A stretch of 64,000 nt of DNA from positions 21,329,007 through 21,393,006 of the forward strand of contig OX326957.1 of NCBI GenBank assembly GCA_946800325.1, written 5' to 3'. Positions 27,369-36,800 of the stretch are shown in pieces. How positions within the stretch are numbered: the stretch's first letter is position 1; each line of letters starts with the position of its first letter. The position numbers and the translations under genes are program-made. Source of the stretch: Luzula sylvatica (Eukaryota > Streptophyta > Magnoliopsida > Poales > Juncaceae). The notes below the pieces were generated by a model that was given only the letters and a program-made list of their open reading frames with translations, made no database searches and was not told the DNA's origin.

Positions 27369-30300
27369 AAAGTTATGCAGTAAAAGATACGATACAAATG
27401 AACTCAAAACACGTTATTTGAACTCCACAAAGCGTTAAAATCTTGTTTTGAATCGAAAAACAAACTTTCTTAGTGTTTGTGAAATTTGGTGAAAAGTTAT
27501 GTAGTAAAAGATACGATACAAATGATCTCAAAACACGTTATTTGAACTCCACAAAGCGTTAAAATCTTGTTTTGAATCGAAAAACAAACTTTCTTAGTGT
27601 TTGTGTAATTTGGTGAAAAGTTATGTAGTTAAAGATACGATACAAATGATCTCAAAACACGTTATTTGAACTCCACAAAGCGTTAAAATCTTATTTTGAA
27701 TCGAAAAACAAACTTACTTAGTGTTTGTGAAATTTGGTGAAAAGTTATGTAGTAAAAGATACGATACAAATGGTCTTAAAGCACGTTATTTGAACTCCAC
27801 AAAGCGTTAAAATCTTGTTTTGAATCGAAAAACAAACTTACTTAGTGTTTGTGAAATTTGGTGAAAAGTTACGTAGTAAAAGATACGATACCAATGATCT
27901 CAAAACACGTTATTTGAACTCCACAAAGCGTTAAAATCTTGTTTTGAATCGAAAAACAAACTTTCTTAGTGTTTGTGACTTTTGGTGAAAAGTTATGCAG
28001 TAAAAGATACGATACAAATGAACTCAAAACACGTTATTTGAACTCCACAAAGCGTTAAAATCTTGTTTTGAATCGAAAAACAAACTTTCTTAGTGTTTGT
28101 GAAATTTGGTGAAAAGTTATGCAGTAAAAGATACGATACAAATGAACTCAAAACACGTTATTTGAACTCCACAAAGCGTTAAAATCTTGTTTTGAATCGA
28201 AAAACAAACTTACTTAGTGTTTGTGAAATTTGGTGAAAAGTTATGTAGTAAAAGATACGATACAAATGATCTCAAAACACGTTATTTGAACTCCACAAAG
28301 CGTTAAAATCTTGTTTTGAATCGAAAAACAAACTTTCTTAGTGTTTGTGAAATTTGGTGAAAAGTTATGCAGTAAAAGATACGATACAAATGAACTCAAA
28401 ACACGTTATTTGAACTCCACAAAGCGTTAAAATCTTGTTTTGAATCGAAAAACAAACTTTCTTAGTGTTTGTGAAATTTGGTGAAAAGTTATGTAATAAA
28501 AGATACGATACAAATGATCTCAAAACACGTTATTTGAACTCCTCAAAGCGTTAAAATCTTGTTTTGAATCGAAAAACAAACTTTCTTAGTGTTTGTGTAA
28601 TTTGGTGAAAAGTTATGTAGTTAAAGATACGATACAAATGATCTCAAAACACGTTATTTGAACTCCACAAAGCTTTAAAATCTTGTTTTGAATCGAAAAA
28701 CAAACTTTCTTAGTGTTTGTGAAATTTGGTGAAAAGTTATGTAATAAAAGATACGATACAAATGATCTCAAAACACGTTATTTGAACTTCTCAAAACGTT
28801 AAAATCTTGTTTTGAATCGAAAAATAAACTTACTTAGTGTTTGTGAAATTTGGTGAAAAGTTATGTAGTAAAAGATACGATACAAATGATCTCAAAACAC
28901 GTTATTTGAACTCCACAAAGCGTTAAAATCTTGTTTTGAATCGAAAAACAAACTTCCTTAGTGTTTGTGAAATTTGGTGAAAAGTCATGTAGTAAAAGAT
29001 ACGATACAAATGATCTCAAAACACGTTATTTGAACTCCACAAAGCGTTAAAATCTTGTTTTGAATCGAAAAACAAACTTTCTTAGTGTTTGTGAAATTTG
29101 GTGAAAAGTTATGTAGTAAAAGATACAATACAAATGATCTCAAAACACGTTATTTGAACTCCTCAAAGCGTTAAAATCTTGTTTTGAATCGAAAAACAAA
29201 CTTTCTTAGTGTTTGTGAAATTTGGTGAAAAGTTACGTAGTAAAAGATACGATACAAATGATCTCAAAACACGTTATTTGAACTCCTCTAAACGCTAAAA
29301 TCTTGTTTTGAATCGAAAAATAAACTTACTTAGTGTTTGTGAAATTTGGTGAAAAGTTATGTAGTAAAAGATACGATACAAATGGTCTTAAAGCACGTTA
29401 TTTGAACCCCACAAAGCGTTAAAATCTTGTTTTGAATCGAAAAACAAACTTACTTAGTGTTTGTGAAATTTGGTGAAAAGTTATGTAGTAAAAGATACGA
29501 TACAAATGATCTCAAAACACGTTATTTGAACTCCACAAAGCGTTAAAATCTTGTTTTGAATCGAAAAACAAACTTTCTTAGTGTTTGTGAAATTTGGTGA
29601 AAAGTTATGTAGTAAAAGATACAATACAAATGATCTCAAAACACGTTATTTGAACTCCTCAAAGCGTTAAAATCTTGTTTTGAATCGAAAAACAAAATTT
29701 CTTAGTGTTTGTGAAATTTGGTGAAAAGTTATGCAGTAAAAGATACGATACAAATGAACTCAAAACACGTTATTTGAACTCCACAAAGCGTTAAAATCTT
29801 GTTTTGAATCGAAAAACAAACTTTCTTAGTGTTTGTGAAATTTGGTGAAAAGTTATGTAATAAAAGATACGATACAAATGATCTCAAAACACGTTATTTG
29901 AACTCCTCAAAGCGTTAAAATCTTGTTTTGAATCGAAAAACAAACTTTCTTAGTGTTTGTGTAATTTGGTGAAAAGTTATGTAGTTAAAGATACGATACA
30001 AATGATCTCAAAACACGTTATTTGAACTCCACAAAGCTTTAAAATCTTGTTTTGAATCGAAAAACAATCTTTCTTAGTGTTTGTGAAATTTGGTGAAAAG
30101 TTATGTAGTAAAAGATACGATACAAATGATCTCAAAACACGCTATTTGAACTCCTCAAAACGTTAAAATCTTGTTTTGAATCGAAAAATAAACATACTTA
30201 GTGTTTGTGAAATTTGGTGAAAAGTTATGTAGTAAAAGATACGATACAAATGATCTCAAAACACGTTATTTGAACTCCACAAAGCGTTAAAATCTTGTTT

Positions 30301-32229
30301 TGAATCGAAAAACAAACTTCCTTAGTGTTTGTGAAATTTGGTGAAAAGTCATGTAGTAAAAGATACGATACAAATGATCTCAAAACACGTTATTTGAACT
30401 CCTCTAAACGCTAAAATCTTGTTTTGAATCGAAAAATAAACTTACTTAGTGTTTGTGAAATTTGGTGAAAAGTTAAGTAGTAAAAGATACGATACAAATG
30501 ATCTCAAAACACATTATTTGAACTCCACAAAGCGTTAAAATCTTGTTTTGAATCGAAAAACAAACTTTCTTAGTGTTTGTGAAATTTGGTGAATAGTTAT
30601 GCAGTAAAAGATACGATACAAATGAACTCAAAACACGTTATTTGAACTCCACAAAGCGTTAAAATCTTGTTTTGAATCAAAAAACATATTTTCTTAGTGT
30701 TTGTGAAATTTGGTGAAAAGTTATGTAGTAAAAGATACGATACAAATGATCTCAAAACACGTTATTTGAACTCCTCTAAACGCTAAAATCTTGTTTTGAA
30801 TCGAAAAATAAACTTACTTAGTGTTTGTGAAATTTGGTGAAAAGTTACGTAGTAAAAGATACGATACAAATGATCTCAAAACACGTTATTTGAACTCCAC
30901 AAAGCGTTAAAATCTTGTTTTGAATCGAAAAACAAACTTTCTTAGTGTTTGTGACTTTTGGTGAAAAGTTATGCAGTAAAAGATACGATACAAATGAACT
31001 CAAAACACGTTATTTGAACTCCACAAAGCGTTAAAATCTTGTTTTGAATCGAAAAACAAACTTTCTTAGTGTTTGTGAAATTTGGTGAAAAGTTATGCAG
31101 TAAAAGATACGATACAAATGAACTCAAAACACGTTATTTGAACTCCACAAAGCGTTAAAATCTTGTTTTCAATCGAAAAACAAACTTTCTTAGTGTTTGT
31201 GAAATTTGGTGAAAAGTTATGTAGTAAACGATACGATACAAATGAACTCAAAACACGTTATTTGAACTCCACAAAGCGTTAAAATCTTGTTTTGAATCGA
31301 AAAACAAACTTACTTAGTGTTTGTGAAATTTGGTGAAAAGTTATGTAGTAAAAGATACGATACAAATGATCTCAAAACACGTTATTTGAACTCCACAAAG
31401 CGTTAAAATCTTGTTTTGAATCGAAAAACAAACTTTCTTAGTGTTTGTGAAATTTGGTGAAAAGTTATGTAGTAAAAGATAAGATACAAATGATCTCAAA
31501 ACACGTTATTTGAACTCCACAAAGCGTTAAAATCTTGTTTTGAATCGAAAAACAAACTTTCTTTGTGTTTGTGAAATTTGGTGAAAAGTTATGTAGTAAA
31601 AGATACGATACAAATGATCTCAAAACACGTTATTTAAACTCCACAAAGCGTTAAAATCTTGTTTTGAATCGAAAAACAAACTTTCTTAGTGTTTGTGAAA
31701 TTTGGTGAAAAGTTATGCAGTAAAAGATACGATACAAATGAACTCAAAACACGTTATTTGAACTCCACAAAGCGTTAAAATCTTGTTTTGAATCGAAAAA
31801 CAAACTTTCTTAGTGTTTGTGAAATTTGGTGAAAAGTTATGTAATAAAAGATACGATACAAATGATCTCAAAACACGTTATTTGAACTCCTCAAAGCGTT
31901 AAAATCTTGTTTTGAATCGAAAAACAAACTTTCTTAGTGTTTGTGTAATTTGGTGAAAAGTTATGTAGTTAAAGATACAATACAAATGATCTCAAAACAC
32001 GTTATTTGAACTCCACAAAGCGTTAAAATCTTGTTTTGAATCGAAAAACAATCTTTCTTAGTGTTTGTGAAATTTGGTGAAAAGTTATGTAGTAAAAGAT
32101 ACGATACAAATGATCTCAAAACACGTTATTTGAACTCCTCAAAACGTTAAAATCTTGTTTTGAATCGAAAAATAAACTTACTTAGTGTTTGTGAAATTTG
32201 GTGAAAAGTTATGTAGTAAAAGATACGAT

Positions 32230-32785
32230 TCTTGGTGCCCCATGAGCAGACGATGATCGGCATTCAACTTCATGCTATCAAGAAAAAGGAGGACTCTGAA
32301 GCCGATTCGACAACAAAGACTGCTAATCAAGCCGATCAAAGATTCGAAGAAGATCCGCGGGATGGATGACTTTATCTGAATAGGAATCAAAAAGTGCCTT
32401 CATTTCCTTCTAAGCAGGGGAAGGAGTGAAGTATACGTAACGAGCCAGTCAAGGAATAGCCTTTTCAGGTTGATAAAAAGAATGAAAGTTAGCTAAGGCA
32501 AAAACGCAGCTAAAAGGATTTCGGATACCTAATTCTTAGATGAGGATAGACAGGGGCACCCTCTTTATAGCAAGCTGACAAGCAAGCGAAGGAGAAATTG
32601 AAGCCACACAACTTCTGCTGCTGCCGTAGCGTCGCTTTGATATTCAGCTTCAGTGCTTGAAGGAGCTACAGTGGCATGTTTTTTTGAACTCCAAGATATG
32701 AGGTTGGGACCAAGGAAAACACAGTAAGCGGTGGTTGACCTTCTATCATCTGGGCATCCGGCCCAGTCTGCATCGGAAAATGCAT
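32230..32785. repeat. Segment A, first copy (556-bp direct repeat)
   Basis: It is identical, as far as I could compare line by line, to 33280-33835 at a spacing of 1,050 bp. It starts with cttggtgcccc just inside the left junction and ends in aaaatgcat. From there the first copy runs on into segment B. On the minus strand its right part encodes most of the copia RNase H fragment. Confidence 0.93.
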
Positions 32786-32828
32786 GAAGATGCAAAGAGG
32801 CAGTGCTGGTCTCGAAGATCGCGCCCAC
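32565..32828 (-). pseudogene. Ty1/copia retrotransposon RNase H fragment, copy 1
   Basis: The minus-strand frame has no ATG; the open stretch begins at a GTG. It reads 87 residues of the RNase H end of a copia polyprotein. Diagnostic features are [16 protein letters not shown] at about residues 18-33 (with the first catalytic Asp), ISWSSKK at 44-50 and SSTEAEY at 57-63. Then comes an Ala-rich helix with WLQFLLR. In intact copia elements RNase H removes the RNA strand during reverse transcription. Here integrase and reverse transcriptase are absent upstream, and the frame stops before the C-terminal Asp-containing region. Ala replaces the usual Gly in the STTGYC motif, and QSD follows EAEY where RAL-type residues are usual. 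It is a dead fragment, not a functional gene. Confidence 0.88.
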
Positions 32829-33279
32829 GCCGACTCAAAACCAAAAGCCCAAAAGAAGAGAGAGATAGCTACCACTCATGATAATAGATGGGAAGAGAGC
32901 TACGGCAGAAAGAAGGGGGGTTCACCTATCCTAGGAAATTCACTCTTGGCTAACGGTCTAGCTTCACTCACTAGTAAGAAATCGAAAAAGAAGAAGAATT
33001 TCTGGAGATTCTAAGGAGCTTGTTGCACTGAGGATCAGATTGAATTCAAGGTAAGGAAGACTCAGAATATCATAGATGGAAAGCACGCTTGGTCAATTGT
33101 ACATGAATCCCTACTTTCTTCTTCAATGGATAAAGGTGGAAAGGGGGGTCAACCCCTAGCAGTGGTAGGGCAACATTCAGTCGTGCATTCAATCCAGCAT
33201 GTGACCAAAGCCTATTTCCGAAAGCCTGGCATGTGTGGATCAATTGCTATTGAATCGGATTTCGATCGATTGCCTTCTT
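32786..33279. other. Segment B, unique 494-bp middle of the insert
   Basis: Non-repeated sequence between the two A copies. On the minus strand, the part next to 32785 extends the RNase H reading frame by about 14 residues (ending in [10 protein letters not shown] across the join). This indicates that the A-to-B join is the natural sequence. A plus-strand ORF of 76 codons starts with ATG at 32784 and ends at 33014. It is rich in Lys/Arg and Ser, resembles nothing I know, and I do not regard it as a gene. The rest is unrecognised. Confidence 0.7.
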
Positions 33280-33419
33280 TCTTGGTGCCCCATGAGCAGA
33301 CGATGATCGGCATTCAACTTCATGCTATCAAGAAAAAGGAGGACTCTGAAGCCGATTCGACAACAAAGACTGCTAATCAAGCCGATCAAAGATTCGAAGA
33401 AGATCCGCGGGATGGATGA
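33126..33419 (+). CDS. Unrecognised 97-codon ORF in the insert
   Basis: ATG-initiated ORF that starts in segment B and ends in the second A segment. It is hydrophilic, with a Gly/Lys-rich start, a central IAIESDFDRLPSFLVPHEQ stretch and an acidic, Gln/Asp-rich C-terminus. There is no signal peptide or membrane helix, and no motif I recognise. The 3' part (from SFLVPHEQ on) is repeated without its start in the first A segment at about 32230-32369. Plant mitochondrial intergenic DNA often contains ORFs of this size without known function. I see no promoter or other support for expression, and chance is a fair explanation. Confidence 0.25.
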   Translation: MDKGGKGGQPLAVVGQHSVVHSIQHVTKAYFRKPGMCGSIAIESDFDRLPSFLVPHEQTMIGIQLHAIKKKEDSEADSTTKTANQADQRFEEDPRDG

Positions 33420-33835
33420 CTTTATCTGAATAGGAATCAAAAAGTGCCTTCATTTCCTTCTAAGCAGGGGAAGGAGTGAAGTATACGTAACGAGCCAGTC
33501 AAGGAATAGCCTTTTCAGGTTGATAAAAAGAATGAAAGTTAGCTAAGGCAAAAACGCAGCTAAAAGGATTTCGGATACCTAATTCTTAGATGAGGATAGA
33601 CAGGGGCACCCTCTTTATAGCAAGCTGACAAGCAAGCGAAGGAGAAATTGAAGCCACACAACTTCTGCTGCTGCCGTAGCGTCGCTTTGATATTCAGCTT
33701 CAGTGCTTGAAGGAGCTACAGTGGCATGTTTTTTTGAACTCCAAGATATGAGGTTGGGACCAAGGAAAACACAGTAAGCGGTGGTTGACCTTCTATCATC
33801 TGGGCATCCGGCCCAGTCTGCATCGGAAAATGCAT
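33280..33835. repeat. Segment A, second copy (556-bp direct repeat)
   Basis: This is the second exact copy of segment A. On its left it is continuous with segment B (gccttcttt before cttggtg). On its right it is cut after tgcat, where the satellite resumes. A therefore flanks B on both sides, and its outer ends coincide with the outer ends of the insert. Confidence 0.93.
33615..33835 (-). pseudogene. Copia RNase H fragment, copy 2 (truncated at the right junction)
   Basis: The same RNase H remnant lies in the second A segment, from the AFSDADWAG motif to the same stop after the WLQFLLR helix. Its N-terminal side is cut at the insert-satellite junction: the codons before AFSDAD are satellite sequence. 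An open reading of the other strand frame through 33716-33973 simply fuses insert and satellite and is meaningless. Copy 1 keeps about 14 more residues upstream, so copy 2 is the truncated one. Confidence 0.85.
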
Positions 33836-36800
33836 ACAAATGATCTCAAAACACGTTATTTGAACTCCACAAAGCGTTAAAATCTTGTTTTGAATCGAAA
33901 AACAAACTTCCTTAGTGTTTGTGAAATTTGGTGAAAAATCATGTAGTAAAAGATACGATACAAATGATCTCAAAACACGTTATTTGAACTCCACAAAGCG
34001 TTAAAATCTTGTTTTGAATCGAAAAACAAACTTTCTTAGTGTTTGTGAAATTTGGTGAAAACTTATGTAGTAAAAGATACAATACAAATGATCTCAAAAC
34101 ACGTTATTTGAACTCCTCAAAGCGTTAAAATCTTGTTTTGAATCGAAAAACAAACTTTCTTAGTGTTTGTGAAATTTGGTGAAAAGTTACGTAGTAAAAG
34201 ATACGATACAAATGATCTCAAAACACGTTATTTGAACTCCTCTAAACGCTAAAATCTTGTTTTGAATCGAAAAATAAACTTACTTAGTGTTTGTGAAATT
34301 TGGTGAAAAGTTATGTAGTAAAAGATACGATACAAATGGTCTTAAAGCACGTTATTTGAACTCCACAAAGCGTTAAAATCTTGTTTTGAATCGAAAAACA
34401 AACTTACTTAGTGTTTGTGAAATTTGGTGAAAAGTTATGTAGTAAAAGATACGATACAAATGATCTCAAAACACATTATTTGAACTCCACAAAGCGTTAA
34501 AATCTTGTTTTGAATCGAAAAACAAACTTTCATAGTGTTTGTGACTTTTGGTGAAAAGTTATGCAGTAAAAGATACGATACAAATGAACTCAAAACACGT
34601 TATTTGAACTCCACAATGCGTTAAAATCTTGTTTTGAATCGAAAAACAAACTTTCTTAGTGTTTGTGAAATTTGGTGAAAAGTTATGTAGTAAAAGATAC
34701 GATACAAATGATCTCAAAACACGTTATTTGAACTCCACAAAGCGTTAAAATCTTGTTTTGAATCGAAAAACAAACTTTCTTAGTGTTTGTGACTTTTGGT
34801 GAAAAGTTATGCAGTAAAAGATACGATACAAATGCACTCAAAACACGTTATTTGAACTCCACAAAGCGTTAAAATCTTGTTTTGAATCGAAAAACAAACT
34901 TTCTTAGTGTTTGTGAAATTTGGTGAAGAGTTATGTAGTAAAAGATACGATACAAATGATCTCAAAACACGTTATTTGAACTCCTCAAAGCGTTAAAATC
35001 TTGTTTTGAATCGAAAAACAAACTTTCTTAGTGTTTGTGTAATTTGGTGAAAAGTTATGTAGTTAAGATACGACACAAATGATCTCAAAACACGTTATTT
35101 GAACTCCACAAAGCGTTAAAATCTTATTTTGAATCGAAAAACAAACTTTCTTAGTGTTTGTGAAATTTGGTGAAAAGGTATGTAGTAAAAGATACGATAC
35201 AAATGATCTCAAAACACGTTATTTGAACTCCTCAAAACGTTAAAATCTTATTTTGAATCGAAAAACAAACTTTCTTAGTGTTTGTGTAATTTGGTGAAAA
35301 GTTACGTAGTTAAAGATACGATACAAATGATCTCAAAACACGTTATTTGAACTCCACAAAGCGTTAAAATCTTATTTTGAATCGAAAAACAAACTTTCTT
35401 AGTGTTTGTGAAATTTGGTGAAAAGGTATGTAGTAAAAGATACGATACAAATGATCTCAAAACACGTTATTTGAACTCCACAAAGCGTTAAAATCTTGTT
35501 TTGAATCGAAAAACAAACTTCCTTAGTATTTGTGAAATTTGGTGAAAAGTTATGTAGCAAAAGATACGATACAAATGATCTCAAAACACGTTATTTGAAC
35601 TCCACAAAGCGTTAAAATCTTGTTTTGAATCGAAAAACAAACTTTCTTAGTGTTTGTGACTTTTGGTGAAAAGTTATGTAGTAAAAGATACGATACAAAT
35701 GAACTCAAAACACGTTATTTGAACTCCAAAAAGCGTTAAAATCTTGTTTTGAATCGAAAAACAAACTTTCTTAGTGTTTGTGAAATTTGGTGAAAAGTTA
35801 TGCAGTAAAAGATACGATACAAATGAACTCAAAACACGTTATTGGAACTCCACAAAGCGTTAAAATCTTGTTCTGAATCGAAAAACAAACTTTCTTAGTG
35901 TTTGTGAAATTTGGTGAAAAGTTATGTAGTAAAAGATACGATACAAATGAACTCAAAACACGTTATTGGAACTCCACAAAGCGTTAAAATTTTGTTTTGA
36001 ATCGAAAAACAAACTTTCTTAGTGTTTGTGAAATTTGGTGAAAAGTTATGTAGTAAAAGATACGATACAAATGATCTCAAAACACGTTATTTGAACTCCA
36101 CAAAGCGTTAAAATCTTGTTTTGAATCGAAAAACAAACTTTCTTAGTGTTTGTGAAATTTGGTGAATAGTTATGCAGTAAAAGATACGGTACAAATGAAC
36201 TCAAAACACGTTATTTGAACTCCACAAAGCGTTAAAATCTTGTTTAGAATCGAAAAACAAACTTTCTTAGTGTTTGTGAAATTTGGTGAAAAGTTATGTA
36301 GTAAAGGATACGATACAAATGATCTCAAAACACGTTATTTGAAATCCTCAAAGCGTTAAAATCTTGTTTTGAATCGAAAAACAAACTTTCTTAGTGTTTG
36401 TGAAATTTGGTGAAAAGTTATGTAGTAAAAGATACGATACAAATGATCTCAAAACACGTTATTTGAACTCCACAAAGCGTTAAAATCTTGTTTTGAATCG
36501 AAAAACAAACTTTCTTAGTGTTTGTGAAATTTGGTGAAAAGTTATGCAGTAAAAGATACGATACAAATGAACTCAAAACATGTTATTTGAACTCCACAAA
36601 GCGTTAAAATCTTATTTTGAATCGAAAAACAAACTTTCTTAGTGTTTGTGAAATTTGGTGAAAAGTTATGTAGTAAAAGATACGATACAAATGATCTCAA
36701 AACACGCTATTTGAACTCCACAAAGCGTTAAAATCTTGTTTTGAATCGAAAAGCAAACTTTCTTAGTGTTTGTGAAATATGGTGAAAAGTTATGTAGTAA

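Larger units (their letters stand above)
20585..30400. repeat. Large satellite block 2
   Basis: From the tctttgtg marker at 20650 it follows block 1 at +6,819 bp. A 2,479-bp tandem duplication intervenes, after which it matches block 1 again at +9,298 bp up to about 28.0 kb. Positions from 24.9 to about 40.5 kb match at +10,037 bp (8,431 bp of satellite plus the 1,606-bp insert). Block 1 lacks the 28.0-30.4 kb portion. Edges are approximate. Confidence 0.78.
1..32229. repeat. 124-bp satellite array, left part
   Basis: A tandem head-to-tail array. Successive monomers, counted from the tcgaaaaa motif, start at 1, 125, 249 and 373, which fixes the period at 124 bp. By eye the consensus has 36 G+C in 124 bases (29%). 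It has four CpG sites (in tcga, acga, acgt and gcgt) and several A- and T-tracts. Monomers differ at a limited set of linked positions, for example gtag/gcag, gatctc/gaactc/ggtctt, ccacaaag/cctcaaag and gtgaaattt/gtgtaattt/gtgactttt. No gene is visible anywhere in this stretch. The array stops inside a monomer (offset 65) at the insertion and resumes in exact register after it. A centromeric or heterochromatic role is inferred from size and HOR organisation only. I do not recognise the satellite family. Confidence 0.97.
32230..33835. other. 1,606-bp insertion of non-satellite DNA, mitochondrial-like (putative NUMT)
   Basis: The satellite stops after gatacgat (ending 32229) and resumes at acaaatg (33836), exactly in phase, so the insert is a clean addition. 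Its composition differs: a 60-base line I counted is 43% G+C against 29% for the satellite. It contains no 124-bp monomer. The layout is A (32230-32785), B (32786-33279), A again (33280-33835). There is no target-site duplication beyond a possible 2-bp AT and no terminal inverted repeat. A copia RNase H remnant lies on the minus strand. The purine-rich, GAAAG-type texture and a decayed copia fragment among unrecognised ORFs resemble angiosperm mitochondrial intergenic DNA. That is an impression from general knowledge, not a database match. The alternative is a decayed nuclear retroelement fragment. Confidence 0.7.

Noticed and set aside
32666..32875. Minus-strand 69-codon ORF overlapping the RNase H fragment in another frame
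   Set aside because: Out-of-frame shadow of the copia RNase H remnant.
32178..33440. Minus-strand ORFs beginning MIPIQIK (32178-32390 and 33240-33440)
   Set aside because: They use an ATT start and are shadows of the duplicated A segment. One runs into satellite and the other into B, and they share only the A part. No family resemblance.
32230..33835. LTR retrotransposon or TRIM with 556-bp LTRs around a 494-bp interior
   Set aside because: The A ends lack TG...CA, there is no 4-6 bp target-site duplication, and no tRNA primer-binding site follows the first A. There is no polypurine tract before the second A, and the coding remnant crosses the A/B border. Terminal direct repeats arise automatically from 1.5 copies of a tandem unit.
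32230..33835. Intact mitochondrial protein, tRNA or rRNA gene in the insert
   Set aside because: I looked on both strands and could not recognise any. The mitochondrial assignment rests on general character only.
33716..33973. 85-codon minus-strand ORF joining satellite and insert
   Set aside because: It spans the right junction and fuses a satellite reading to an out-of-frame RNase H reading. It is an accident of the insertion, not a new gene.
11602..35584. 61-codon minus-strand ORFs at 11602, 16064, 22883, 25362 and 35399
   Set aside because: Same cause: chance open frames in particular monomer variants, copied along with the HOR. They served only as position markers.
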